The translations under genes were made by a program, and so were the position numbers. From Anastrepha obliqua (Eukaryota; Arthropoda; Insecta; Diptera; Tephritidae), in the NCBI RefSeq assembly GCF_027943255.1, contig NC_072893.1, positions 58,808,001 through 58,872,000 of the forward strand: a stretch of 64,000 bases of DNA, written 5' to 3'. How positions within the stretch are numbered: the first letter of the stretch is position 1; every line of letters begins with the position of its first letter. The notes under the pieces were generated by a model. It was not told the origin of the DNA. It saw only the letters and a list, made by a program, of their open reading frames with translations, and ran no database searches. This document shows, piece by piece, positions 34,301-44,476 of this stretch.

Positions 34301-35631
34301 TGTTCGGGAAATATTCAGCTCGTTGGCTATGACGGTAGTAGTGGCCTCGCGCAGAATTAGCTGCTTCGCCAAAGCAATTTTCTTCGAATCCAGCTTGATA
34401 CGAGTACGTCCTTTGCGTTTACTATTGGCTATATGAATTCTATCAGAAAAAATACTTGTTTATATGTATATATTTTTTCTTTTTCATTATTCTCACTCAC
34501 TTTCTGTTATGCAGGTAAAGCGCATTCTCCGGTTTTCGTATGCCAACGCGTTTCGGAAAGTTGTTGTATTCCACTATATTCTGCTTCAGAAGCTGCTGCA
34601 ACGGCCTGCAATTATACACATTCGCAATTATATATATCGCTAAATAAAATTAGTAAAATATTTATCTTACATTTTAGCAGCCCGAGATGGACAGCCCGTG
34701 CGTTTATGCCAACCTAAATGATGTCCAGTGGGAAATAAAACATGACAATCAGAACACTGCATCGGACGTCTAAAATAAAATAATTTATATTCTTTAGTAA
34801 TTCTTCTTTCCACCAAAATCGTAAAATTTGCGCTCACGTTTGATTGCGTCGCTTTTTGACGCAACGTCCGCGCCGCACGTGCTTCTCCAGGAATCGCTTA
34901 TAAAAGTATGTCTTTTTGCAATTCGTACACTCATATACAGGGCCCTGTGTGCCATGTACGCTTTGCATGTGTGCCTTGAGAATCTGTTTCATTTCGAAAA
35001 TTTGGAAGCAGTCAGGACATTGGTAGCCACGCAATGCAGATTGTTCGACGCCGCCGTAAGCAGGCATGTTATCGTTGTTGCTGCCACCGACGGGCCCTTC
35101 GTCGGACGGTGTTAACATTTCGACTTCAGGTATGAGCGGTAGTGGATCTTCATCATCGTCAGCGCAAGCGTCCGAATTTCCTCCGCTATTGCCAACTCCC
35201 GCGCCCTTATGGGAACCATTTATTTTGCTTAGCTGCTGTTGCATGTACTCGTGCATTAGGCGTATCGAATGGAAATCGAATGGTTGCTTGCAATATGGAA
35301 ACTTTATTTCTCCATCATCTTCTTCGGTCATTGCACTATTAGGATGTCCGCTGGCACTGATATGTGGATGGTTGGGCTGTTCTTCACAGTCGCTCCCGCC
35401 ATAGCTTTCCATTGCGGCCACTTCGGGAACTTGATCGGTGGAGTCGACTTCTGGTTGCACGGACGCCACATGATTCCCAACCGAAGTCCTACTCTCGAAC
35501 TTTTGTATGAGTAGTTGCTGTCGAAAGAAATTATCGGCATCTTCGCACTTCTTCTTGAAGAGACACGCAGAAATCGCGTTTTTGGCACATATCACACACA
35601 CTTGTTGCGGGAGGGTGTCACCTTTTTCAAT
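31352..35631 (-). CDS. ZAD/zinc-finger and HTH regulatory protein (5' exon missing)
   Basis: Six exons join in one frame: 35631-34838, 34769-34671, 34605-34501, 34439-33381, 32476-32408 and 32336-31352, all with GT/AG introns, giving 1,036 residues from the first visible codon. The start continues a ZAD (LPQQVCVICAKNAISACLF; its first Cys pair must be in an upstream exon). Next come three zinc fingers at about residues 203-226 (C2H2), 233-257 and 269-288 (C2HC). HTH 1 (IANELNISRTFAWRLRKSL) opens exon four, followed by acidic sequence with 28 Asp. HTH 2 (EIARALNVSQMTAWKVRD) opens the last exon, then Gln-rich tracts. A final segment (VSARLAEKGFPISPSSVCQK) resembles the second HTH of Tc1/Paired domains. 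ZAD proteins are insect nuclear regulators that dimerise through the ZAD. Its targets are unknown and I do not recognise a named orthologue. Confidence 0.8.
32477..33380 (-). other. Intron with unclassified repeat-like sequence
   Basis: This 904-bp intron of the zinc-finger gene is bounded by GTAAGT at 33380 and a TTTTTTAG acceptor at 32477. Its middle (about 32600-33150) is richer in G+C and has a frame reading MRAFKESYDEVVRVSGGVSS on the opposite strand. It may be a transposon remnant; I could not assign a family. Confidence 0.45.
33746..33829 (-). repeat. Aspartate-coding triplet repeat
   Basis: 28 consecutive GAC/GAT codons in the fourth visible exon of the zinc-finger gene, with a further mixed Asp/Glu stretch just downstream (33690-33735). 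The mix of GAC and GAT argues against very recent slippage of one unit. Length is likely polymorphic. Confidence 0.85.
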
Positions 35632-36284
35632 CTGCAACAAAGAAATATATTTACAAATATTCGTATATAATATATAAAAAAACGGAATAGGTTCTGGAGA
35701 ATGTTCGTAATATAAAAGCATTATAATATTTCGATATTTAATACTATTTCCAAGTAAATATATTTATAAGTAGATAAATGGCTATGCAAATGAATATGTT
35801 CGGTTCTACTTAAGATCTTAAACAACTCCAATGTGGAAAAGCTGGCCATGCGCCTGGAATATCTGGTGCCTTAGTGGAGAATTTGTGTCCAGTCAAACCG
35901 GTTGGTATTTTCATAAGAAGGCTAACATCACCACCATCCTAGAGATGTTACAGTCAAGATAACGTAAGAAAGACATTGGACACCCTGATGGACGAGCATC
36001 TCCCCACAACCCACATCAAAACGAACCAAACATTTCTTAAAACACTTGTGGCGCACTCATGAGCGCTAGACCTCCTAGAAAGGACTGCGCGAAGAAGGAC
36101 TTTTATGAGGCAATTACTTTTTACTAGTATCACCTGTGGTCGAAAATTCACTGTAAGTAGTAGGTTTCATCCAATTTTAACGCATAAATTTTTTTTAATT
36201 TGTACAACGCATTTTTTAATTTACCCAAGGCCAATTTTATAGCCCATTCAAGTCCAAGTTTGAAGTGGCTCAAAATTCTGGTTG
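35632..36284. other. Upstream intron or flank of the zinc-finger gene
   Basis: By gene structure this must be intron: the acceptor at 35632-35633 precedes half a ZAD. The exon with the first ZAD half was not found between here and the transposon nest. No other feature recognised. Confidence 0.4.
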
Positions 36285-36533
36285 TCGAGAACCCGGGGAT
36301 GAAACACCAAATGACAGAAGAAGTGTTTTCCAATAGCGGTCGCCTCTCGGCAGGCAATGGCAAACCTCCGTGTGTATTTATGCCTTGAAAAACCTCCTCA
36401 TAAAAAACCACCTGCCGTTCGGAGTCGGCTCAAAACTGTAGGTCCCTCCATTTGAAGAAAAGCATCAAGGCACACACCACAATCGGAAGAGGAGCTTGAT
36501 CAAACATCAAATAAAGAGTTTAAGCCCCAATTA
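36285..36533 (+). mobile_element. SINE copy, head truncated
   Basis: Starts within the head (GATGAAACACCAAATGACAG), then CTCTCGGCAGGCAATGGC, CACCTGCCGTTCGGAGTCGG, CACACCACAATCGGAAG and ends AGCCCCAATTATA. The polymerase III boxes are lost. The mariner at 36538 is inserted directly in its 3' TATA tail. Confidence 0.7.
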
Positions 36534-36989
36534 TATACAGGGTGAACGATATGAAGTGTTACCAACTTCAAACTGCTTGTATCTTTAAAACAGCTCATGA
36601 CATCAACGTGAAAATTGTTCTAATGACAGTTCAATATAATGTTTATAAGCCATCAAAAGCATTTGCGTCTCAGTTTTGTTAATTTTTTTCTGTGGTGGAA
36701 TTCAAACCATTTGAATTCAGCCATTGTTCGTGAGCTCAGTCACCTCAAAGTGAATAAAATGTTTTTGTATCGCACTATACGTAAAACGTTACAATGATAC
36801 TGCTAGCATTGCAAAACGCTATGGAGGTGGACCAAAAAAAACCGCAACAACGCCAGAAATGGTTTGGAAAGTGAAGGCTCGACCTGAACAAAATCCACGT
36901 CGAAGTTGAAGAAAAATGGCCAAAGAACTGAAAATATCGCAAGACAGCATTCAACGCATATTAAAAAATGAGTTCAAGGTCAAGGCTTA

Positions 36990-37200
36990 TATATATATTA
37001 TTGGCGCGTACACAGATATTTTTATGAGGAGCTTTTTCATGGCAGAAATACACTCGGAGGTTTGCCATTGCCTGCCGAGGGGCGACCGATATTGAGAAAT
37101 GTTTTTCTTTATTTTGGTGTTTCACCGAGATTCGAACCAACGTTCTCTCTGTGAATTCCGAATGGTAGTCACGCACCAACCCATTTGGCTACGGCGGCCG
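36990..37200 (-). mobile_element. SINE inserted in the DD37D transposase
   Basis: Reversed SINE with TTGGCGCGTACACAG at one end and the tRNA-like head complement (CGAATGGTAGTCACGCACC, GCTACGGCGGCCG) at the other. The 13-nt direct repeat AGGTCAAGGCTTA flanks it (36977-36989 and 37201-37213). The body lacks about 90 bp found in the copy at 42322, between the 3' end and the GAGGAGCTTTTTC block. The B box GATTCGAACC (reversed) is kept. Confidence 0.85.
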
Positions 37201-37917
37201 AGGTCAAGGCTTACAAGTTCCAAAAAGCACACGATCTTTCACCCCAGCAAAAAAAAGTTCGGTGCGAAAGAGCAAAGGAGTTGTTGCGCTTGCACGAACG
37301 TGGCAAATTTCTTAACATTGTGTTTTCTGATGAAAAAAATTTCCCAATTGAGCAGTTCATAAACACTCAAAACGATCGTGTTTACTTGACCGAATGCTCA
37401 TACGAGGATTTGAGCCTACGTTTGGCCAGTCGAAGCAAGTTGTGGTTTGGGCCGCAGTGACCGCTGATGGACGCTCTCCAGTCGTTTTTATCGAGCCTGG
37501 TGTCAAAGTGAATGCGATTTATTAACGGGTAAATGTTTTAGAAGCTGCTTTAGAGCCGTGGACACGCAAACATTTCGGTCGTAGACCATGGACGTTCCAA
37601 CAGGACTCGGCACCGTGTCATAAAGCTCGTGTGAACCAAGAATGGTTAAAAAATCATGTTCCACACTTCATTTCGTCCACACAATGGCTTTCGAATTCGC
37701 CAGACGCAAATCCGATGGACTATTCCATCTGTTCCATTTTGGAGAGCAAGGTGAGGACTAAAAAATATGCCAATATGGATGCGCGGAAAAAAGCGATTAC
37801 ACGAGAATGGGCCAAAATACTTCAAGATCCCATTCGTGCAGCATGCAACTCATTTTTTGACCGTTTTAAGGCTAAAGTCAAGGCAAAAGGTGGTCATATC
37901 GAGCTAAAGTGAATATA

Positions 37918-39203
37918 ATAGGACTATGAATAAGTTCGTGCGGTTTTTTTTCGAAATTTGAAACTTTATTGACGTAAAATGGTTACAAATTTAATATTCA
38001 AAGTATTGTCCATCGCTTACTACTACTTTTTCCCATCTTTCTGGCAATTCACGGATTCCCTTTGTGAAAAATTCGGTCGGTTTTGCCGCAATCCACGAAT
38101 CGATCCATTTTTTGACTTCATCGTAATTACGGAAGTGCTGGTCAGCCAGGCCATGTTGCATCGATCGGAAGAGATAGTAATCGGATGGCGCAAGGTCTGG
38201 ACTATACGGCGGGTGGGGTAGGACATCCCATTTGAGCGTTTCTAAGTATGTTTTGACCACTTGTGCAACATGTGGCCGAGCATTGTCATGTTGCAAAATA
38301 ACTTCGTCGTGTCTATCGGCGTATTGCGGCCGTTTTTCTCGCAGTGCTCGGCTCAAACGCATCAATTGTCGTCGGTAGACATCCCCCGTAATCGTTTCAT
38401 TCGGTTTCAGTAGCTCATAATACACAACACCCAGCTGGTCCCACCAGATACACAGCATAACCTTCAGGCCATGAATATTCTGCGCCGACGTCGATGTTGA
38501 AGCATGGCCAGGGTATCCATACGTTGCCCGACGTTTTGGATTGTCGTAATGGACCCACTTTTCATCGCCAGTCACAATTCGATGCAAAAAACCCTTTCTT
38601 TTGTGCCGTTGAAGCAGTTGTTCGCATGCCATAAAACGGCGTTCAACGTCTCTTGGCTTCAATTCATACGGCACCCAATGGCCTACCTTTCGGATCATTC
38701 CCATGGCTTTTAAACGTTTGGAAATGGTTGATTGATCAACTCCCAAAGTTTTTGCAACCTCTTCTTGCGTTTGAGCCGGATCTTGATCGAGCAATTCCTC
38801 CAATTCGGTATCCATGAACTTTGGCGGCGCACCCTCGCGTTCTTCGTCTTTCAAGCCAAAATCACCACTTTTAAAGCGTGCAAACCACTTCTGGCACGTT
38901 CGCTCAGCTAGAGCATGCTCACCATAAACTTCCACCAAGATACGATGACTTTCGGCTGCTTTTTTCTTCATATTAAAATAATGAAGAAGAATTCCCCGCA
39001 AAAACACATTATTTGGCACGAAATTCGACATTTTCAAGTGTGGTAAAAATATTGTTGTTTACGCTTCAAATAAAAAACTTATACTGACGTTTGTGCCTTA
39101 CGACAGTAGCTCTCCAATGAATGTTTGGAAATGTGGATCGATGGAATAATAATCAAGTTACGCCATCTGTTGTAAAACCGCACGAACTTATTCATAGTCC
39201 TAT
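37918..39203 (-). mobile_element. Complete mariner, possibly autonomous
   Basis: Inverted ends ATAGGACTATGAATAAGTTC (left) and its exact complement (right) extend to about 30 bp (through GTGCGGTTTT), flanked by TA at 37916-37917 and 39204-39205. Length 1,286 bp is normal for a full mariner. It contains one uninterrupted transposase frame and lies in the 3' part of the older DD37D mariner. The near-identical ends and open frame suggest a recent insertion. Confidence 0.9.
37991..39037 (-). CDS. Mariner transposase, DD34D, intact
   Basis: 348 residues with no stop or shift; the usual mariner length is about 345-350. It catalyses cut-and-paste transposition at TA sites. The N-terminal paired-type HTH region covers about residues 1-115 (SNFVPNNVFLRGILLHY, then TISKRLKAMG). 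The linker signature WVPYEL is at 121-126. The catalytic acids are Asp158 (TGDEKW), Asp251 (HDNARPH) and Asp286 (SPDLAPSDYYLF), leaving 34 residues between the last two. The C-terminus ends RWEKVVVSDGQYFEY, as in Mos1-type enzymes. It is bracketed by matching inverted repeats. Two upstream Met codons (1 and 3) are possible; the second gives the family-like MSNFVP start. Subfamily is not assigned. Confidence 0.9.
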   Translation of the reverse strand: MKMSNFVPNNVFLRGILLHYFNMKKKAAESHRILVEVYGEHALAERTCQKWFARFKSGDFGLKDEEREGAPPKFMDTELEELLDQDPAQTQEEVAKTLGVDQSTISKRLKAMGMIRKVGHWVPYELKPRDVERRFMACEQLLQRHKRKGFLHRIVTGDEKWVHYDNPKRRATYGYPGHASTSTSAQNIHGLKVMLCIWWDQLGVVYYELLKPNETITGDVYRRQLMRLSRALREKRPQYADRHDEVILQHDNARPHVAQVVKTYLETLKWDVLPHPPYSPDLAPSDYYLFRSMQHGLADQHFRNYDEVKKWIDSWIAAKPTEFFTKGIRELPERWEKVVVSDGQYFEY

Positions 39204-39599
39204 TATGTTAAAGTTGTAATCATTTTTCAACAATTTTGCCTTTGAAATTAATAAAAACTAATTTCACACAAAAAAGTTATGTGTTTTGAATAGGTAACAC
39301 TTCATATCGTTCACCCTCCTGTACATGCATACATAATTGAAATTTCATAAAATTTGAAATTTGAAAATTCATTAAGGTGCATTTCAGTTCGGCGACCAGT
39401 GGCTGGTAGAACTTAACGCAGCCGCAGCGCTTAGCGCATACAACTGCTACTGCCACTAAAGTCCAATAAGTTCCTCAAATCCCTTGCCTGCAGCACTTGG
39501 AGCAAAGACAAAGAAATATTGCTATTGCAATATTAAGGCAATAGGCCGGCCGGTTTAAAACTCTGCTGCGCTTGTCGCTGCGCTTGTCTGGTCGCCTGG

Positions 39600-39870
39600 A
39601 ACCAGTGAATCGCAGTGGACGAAGGTACAGACTTGTCAAAACATTGCCATTATACTAAACATATACCCGGCATGTCAAGGCACCACACACGACACTAACC
39701 ACCTTTTCACATGCCCCATCAAGCCCACTCATCTAACACCCCCCTCCTTCTGGACCCAACCTGTCGAAACAGCAAGTTTCCTGAGCCTACCTTTAGATGA
39801 GCTAGACGAAGACGACCGGTGATTACATTACACTGACAGGGCAAAGTTAATGCTACAACAACAAGCAGCC
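39600..39870 (+). pseudogene. Jockey-type LINE 3' end with CAA tail
   Basis: The frame ending at the TGA 39820-39822 reads YPACQGTTHDTNHLFTCPIK and then FWTQPVETASFLSLPLDELD. The Cys/His pattern C..C....HDT.HLF.C is the conserved end of ORF2 in many insect non-LTR retrotransposons. After the stop come about 20 bases and the tail ATGCTACAACAACAAGCAGC. The 5' part of the element is gone. The tail is shared with the short retroelements at 1641, 23134 and 28222. Confidence 0.65.
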
Positions 39871-40318
39871 GCAGGGCAAACAATCGAGATTTGTCATCTT
39901 CAGCAGGACGATCATACCACCACTTGTATGCTTGAGCATTATTCTTAATTTTCAATTTGCGTGGACCGTACCACGAAAAAGTCGTAAATTATACTTAAAT
40001 TTTTGACAGTTCAGTTGACTGTGCGCCGATAGCTTACGGAAAACTTAAGAAAAATCAATTTGTGGAAATTTCTGTGGATTTCTTTTAATTTTTAACATTT
40101 TTGTAAATACCTATACGCACTTCACAATATTTCGTAATAATGGATAAGCAAACATTCAATGGGGTAAGCTTCAACCAACTAGAATAAGAAAAATCTTGAA
40201 AATTAACGTTTACATACTAACATTTTAAGAAATTAGCATAGCCTAGAAATATTATATTTATTATTGACTTAGTAGTATAATTGTTAGTGACGCCTATGAA
40301 TGATTGGTATGTATGTAT
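39871..40318. other. Intergenic with a possible gene start
   Basis: Contains the candidate first exon 40140-40163. The DNA before it could be its leader. Nothing else recognised. Confidence 0.3.
40140..40163 (+). other. Possible first coding exon (MDKQTFNG) with splice donor
   Basis: An ATG in the context ATAATGG opens eight codons and meets GGG|GTAAGC, a good donor. The 120 bases upstream have few ATGs and could be a leader. No second exon was identified to the right, where transposon sequence follows at 40319. Low confidence; short ATG-plus-donor matches occur by chance. Confidence 0.25.
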
Positions 40319-40670
40319 GTACAACTGTGTTCAAAAAAAATAGCAGTGACTTATAACAAACATATTTCGATTTCAAACGGGGTTGAGGTCATGAGCTGGC
40401 CGGCTCAGTCACCTGCCCTCAGCCTCATTGAAAATCTTTCTGGAGATATCAAAGCAGCTGTAAGCAAAGATAATCTCACAAATATCAAAAAGCTCTGGAA
40501 GGCGGTGAGAAAAGCGTGCAAGGTTTGGTCGACTCCACCATAATAAGAGCCAATCGACGGAATATTAATACATTAAGTCTTATTTTATGTTGTAAAATGA
40601 ATGCATTCTTTTATGATTTATTTTTAATGTAATACGCGGACTACTGCTATTTTTAATCACAATCACAACG
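40319..40670 (+). mobile_element. Tc1-like deletion derivative
   Basis: Ends ACTGTGTTCAAAAAAAATAG with CAGTG and the complement of GATTAAAAATAGCAGTAG form imperfect inverted repeats. The inside keeps only the transposase C-terminus: EVMSWPAQSPALSLIENLSG and KLWKAVRKACKVW. The usual SPDLNPIENLW motif has Asp changed to Ala, but the catalytic Glu of IEN remains. The rest of the enzyme is deleted. Confidence 0.65.
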
Positions 40671-42321
40671 CTTCTTTTCACACATGCTTGCTTTTACAAA
40701 AAAAGGAGTACTGTATCTTTCATTGATAACTTTTTTCTTACAAAATTAAACATGAGCAAATAAATTGAAAAAACAAAAATTTTAGATGAAATCTTACTCT
40801 GAAATATTTTTTCTTCGGTAGAAATTTCGATTAATTGAGTTGTATCTGTGTAAAATCTAACATGGACTTGCTCTATATTAGTAAAAAATACACACAAGTA
40901 TATCTACAGAGTACATATATATGTACATATGTCAATAAAAGAAAAATTTACTATTTTATTGTATATAATCTTGACCAGCATTAAAAACAAAGAAAAAGTC
41001 GCAATTTTTTCGAAATAAGTGTGCATTATGAAATGAGTCTAACAAGCAATTTATAATTTAGGAACAAGAGTGATCTTTATATTAAGGGTTGGCAAAGAAA
41101 AATTACTTTCCAACAACAAATTACTTTATATAAAATTTTATTTTCTTACATAACCTCAATCTATAACTAAGTTTTTTTGTAAATACTGGCAATCGTTCCT
41201 TTAGCACAGACAATTTCCAAATTACGAGTAATTACGAGAATACCTTTGTTGGTATATTCTCAGATAAAAGGTGTTTTTTTAGAGGCGTAAAACTTTAAAT
41301 CGACAACACTTATTTTCTGAGACAGTCACTGTAGTGACAACAACATTTATATGGTATGTACATATTTTGTTTTTGGTAGTTTAAATGGAAAAACAACAAA
41401 AGACCATATCATTCTGATATTCAAACCACCAAATCGCAAGAAAAAAACAGTTACAGTTGTATAAATTCGCCTTGGCTTGTGAATTGCTCACAAGGATGAT
41501 AGATTTACAAGGTTTGCTCTTCAACTATGGTGAAAAAGAAAATTGTGAGGGGAACTTCGACTGCCACGTCACTTAAGAGCCGAATTCTGCACGATCATTT
41601 CACATGCATGGACACACTCATCCAATCAGCCGTCGTTTAGACGGCAATAAAGGTCATTGGTTGACTCTTTTTGTATATCACCAACACAATCTCAGTTTCT
41701 TTGGTAAACACATTCCAAGTGACGTCAGCCAATGAGCTGATTCCGTCAAATTCGCTCAGATCCGAATAACGGTCTGATAAAGAGCACACCTTTAGTAATA
41801 TTTAATATTTCTACCATGAAAATAAATCTGGCATTTTGAAAAATAATTCAATTTGCGAAGATAGTCGACGACCCACCATTACTGTGCGCAAATGAATCAC
41901 TGGCCATCTCGTTTGTGCCACTTGACTCTTTTATATTATTTGCACCAGGTATACGAATACATACGTATGTGCGTAGGGTCATATGTCTACACCGAAAAAC
42001 GCAAAACAATTAAGCACTTGTTGTCTTGTTGGCAAGTTACAGCTTGCTTTACTGGGAAGGATGTGTGAAAATTGGGCCAGCATGTTTTCCGCCATCTACG
42101 CGCCAGTCGCAACAGTCCCATGTCCAAAATCATATTCAAATATTCATTATCATCGTCGTTTCTTTTATATCTCATTGGAGCATAGGGCCACAGCACCCAA
42201 ACATTAATACCATGAAAATATCTGTCATATAAATCCATGAATGATATTAAAACCATTTTCTGTGTTTTATTTCTATTTAAATTTCAAAAAAACTTTTTTC
42301 ACAAGCAACACCCTTTACATA
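40671..42321. other. AT-rich intergenic DNA with a dispersed repeat
   Basis: No gene. The segment 41560-41800 is related to 61390-61620. Between 41983 and 42200 is a GC-richer patch with overlapping short frames of no recognised type. Confidence 0.35.
41560..41800 (+). repeat. Dispersed repeat, copy 1
   Basis: Blocks GTGACGTCAGCCAATGAGCT, GATTCCGTCAAATTCGCTC and ACGGTCTGATAAAGAGCACA align in order with GTGACGTTAACCAAGCAGCT, GATTCTTTCAAATTCACTTG and TCGGTCTGACCTTGGCCGCA at 61540-61610. Class unknown. Confidence 0.5.
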
Positions 42322-42641
42322 CCTATATATATATAATTGGCGCGTACACACTTTTTGGGTTTTTGGCCGAGCTCCTCCTCCTATTTGTGGTGTGCGTGTT
42401 GATGTTGGTCCACAAATGGAAGGGCCTACAATTTCAAGCCGACTCCGAACGTCAGATATTTTTTATGAGGAGCTTTTTCATGGCAGAAATACACTCGGAG
42501 GTTTGCCATTGCCTGCCGAGGGGCGACCGCTATTAGAAAAATGTTTTTCTTAATTTGGTGTTTCACCGAGATTCGAACCTACGTTCTCTCTGTAAATGCC
42601 GAATGGTAGTTACGCACAAACCAATTCGGCTACGGCGGCCA
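42322..42641 (-). mobile_element. Full-length SINE, reversed, with target duplication
   Basis: The 3' end complement AATTGGCGCGTACACAC begins at about 42335, followed by GGCCGAGCTCCTCCTCC, TCAAGCCGACTCCGAACG, AGCTTTTTCATGGCAGAAAT, CCATTGCCTGCCGAGGGGCG and the head complement GATTCGAACCTACGTTC ... GGCTACGGCGGCC. TTTACATA occurs on both sides (42314-42321 and 42642-42649). A and B box regions are intact. It lies only about 60 bp from the Harbinger element. Confidence 0.8.
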
Positions 42642-42930
42642 TTTACATATGTATGTTAAAATTGGAAATGAAATTACGTCAATTGAAATTGAAGCTGTAA
42701 CACCCCATTTACACGATGTCGCCACTGGAAGGGAAACATTTTGTTCGGGGGTGAAGGACGGCCGCGGAAGAGGGAAGGGAATTTGTCTCCTGTACTGGCG
42801 ACACGCTTTGTGCTTCTTATTCGTATTTCCAATTGTGAAGTTGGCTGCAAAACAATTTTTGACAGTTGCTTCATTCGTTTTCTTGTTTTGTGTTGTGATG
42901 GTGGTACTTTAATATAAACGTATTTTCAAA

Positions 42931-43815
42931 ATGGAGTGCAAGTGGAGCCGTATAAATACAGAAAAGTTAATTGTGTATATACAGGAAAATGCTTGTTTAT
43001 ACAGCATAAGATGTGCTGACTATGTAAACCGAGCCAAAAAAGCTATGGCATTTGCAGACATCCAAAAAAAAATGGCAACAGAAATGGTTGGAGTTACAGT
43101 AAACGACATTCAAAAAAAATGGAAAACCCTCCGTAGCCAATATATGAGGGAGCTACGGTTGATAAAAAATTCTAAGAAAAGTGGAAGCGGCATCAATGAG
43201 GTGTACCAAACAAAGCTTTGGTGTTTCGATCAGCTCTCATTTTTAGAAGGCCATGTAGCCACTAGACAGAGCCAAGACAATATTGAGGTAATATTAAAAT
43301 GCCAGACGTATACTATATGACTGATATGAAAGAATAATTAACATACGTCACAATTTTTTTTTTTTTCAGATGCCTTCTTCTTCGACTACCTCAACGTGTA
43401 CGGGTGCAGAAAATAGTAGCTCGATCGTCAACGACGAGCCAGCGAAAAAACCAAAAAAGGTACATAACATTACGATTAATAAAAAAATATATCATATAAT
43501 TGTTTTTTTCTTTTTTAATAGAAAAGTAAGCAGTATAATCAAACGTATCAGGAGTTCTCTCAATACAAAGAGATGATGCATAAAAAGAAAAGCTCCCGAA
43601 AATACGCCTGGTTGGGGACTTTGGTTGTAAGTCAAATGGAGGAGATAGACATTGACAAACAACAGAGCGCTGCTTGGGAAATCCAGACAGTTTTGAAAAG
43701 ATTTATTGATGAGTCCAATCAGCGCACTAATTCATCATTACCAACTGCATCAACAGGCAAGGACTTGTTGCAGCTGTCTATGGAGGGAGTTTTTGACGAA
43801 GATGATTTTTGCTAG
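42931..43815 (+). CDS. Harbinger MADF/BESS DNA-binding partner protein
   Basis: Exons 42931-43287, 43370-43459 and 43522-43815, joined at GTAATA/CAG and GTACAT/TAG sites, give 246 residues without a break. Residues about 10-105 form a MADF (Myb/SANT-like) domain: EKLIVYIQENACLYSIR, then IQKKWKTLRSQYMRELRLIK, with its conserved Trp and 'LR..Y.RE'. After a Ser/Thr-rich linker and a Lys-rich PAKKPKK patch (possible nuclear signal), the C-terminus YAWLGTLVVSQMEEIDIDKQ resembles a BESS motif, used for protein contacts. In known Harbinger systems the second protein binds element DNA and takes the transposase into the nucleus; that role is inferred here. No such partner remains in the two deletion derivatives. 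Confidence 0.85.
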
Positions 43816-44015
43816 CAAAGTAGGTATAATTCATAAAACCTATGAGACATGTTTATGTTAACTTCCACTTTTTTCCGTTTCTAGATACTTGAACGCCAAA
43901 AAACTGAAACTGGATTAAAAGCCACCAAACCAAAGTGCCTTTTGTATATAAGAGACTGTGTATATATTTAGGTTAAGTATATATTTAGGTTAAGACGAAG
44001 AGATTTAATTAATAT

Positions 44016-44460
44016 TTTAAGTAAATTTTATATACATGAAGTATATTATATTATACATGAAGTATATTTTATTTAATTTTTTTTTTAATGAAGTACAAAT
44101 TTTTTAATGAAGTACAAATTTTTTTATGAAGTACCAATTAAAAAAAATTTAAAATCCAAATGAATTTAAAAAAAAAATAAGACTGTGTTATAAGCCATAA
44201 TTCCTATGTAGTTTAAGTAAATTAGTTATACATGAAGTATATTTTATTTAATTTTTTTTTTTAATGAAGTACAAAATGTGATATACTTATATACATTTAA
44301 AAAAATTTAAAATCCAAATGAATTTAAAAAAAAAATAAGACTGTGTTATAAGCCAAAATTCCTATGTAGTTAAAGTAAATTAGTTATACATGAAGTATAT
44401 TTTATTTAATTTTTTTTTAATGAAGTACAAAATGTTATATACCTATATACATTTACGTTA
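44016..44460. repeat. Tandem units between the two Harbinger genes
   Basis: About two and a half AT-rich units of roughly 180 bp, each with ACATGAAGTATATTTTATTT, TTTTAATGAAGTACAAA, AAATCCAAATGAATTTAAAA and AAGACTGTGTTATAAGCC. They lie between the stop codons of the two converging genes, so they probably contain both poly(A) regions. Slippage or unequal exchange is likely. Confidence 0.7.
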
Positions 44461-44476
44461 ATAAAAATAAAAGAAA

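Larger units (their letters stand above)
36538..39321 (+). mobile_element. DD37D mariner carrying two nested insertions
   Basis: Inverted ends GGTGAACGATATGAAGTG (36541 onward) and its complement ending at 39315 are flanked by TA at 36536-36537 and 39322-39323. Without the nested SINE (36990-37200) and mariner (37918-39203) the element is about 1.29 kb. Broken transposase motifs follow each other along the strand: MAKELKISQDSIQRILKN, (SINE), QKAHDLSPQQKKVRCERAKE, NIVFSDEKNFPIEQFINTQN, PWTFQQDSAPCHK, SNSPDANPMD and the tail KAKVKAKGGHIELK. The spacing from the QQD Asp to the PMD Asp is again 37. Several stops and shifts are present, so it is inactive. It is related to, but not closely like, the copy at 17460. 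Confidence 0.85.
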
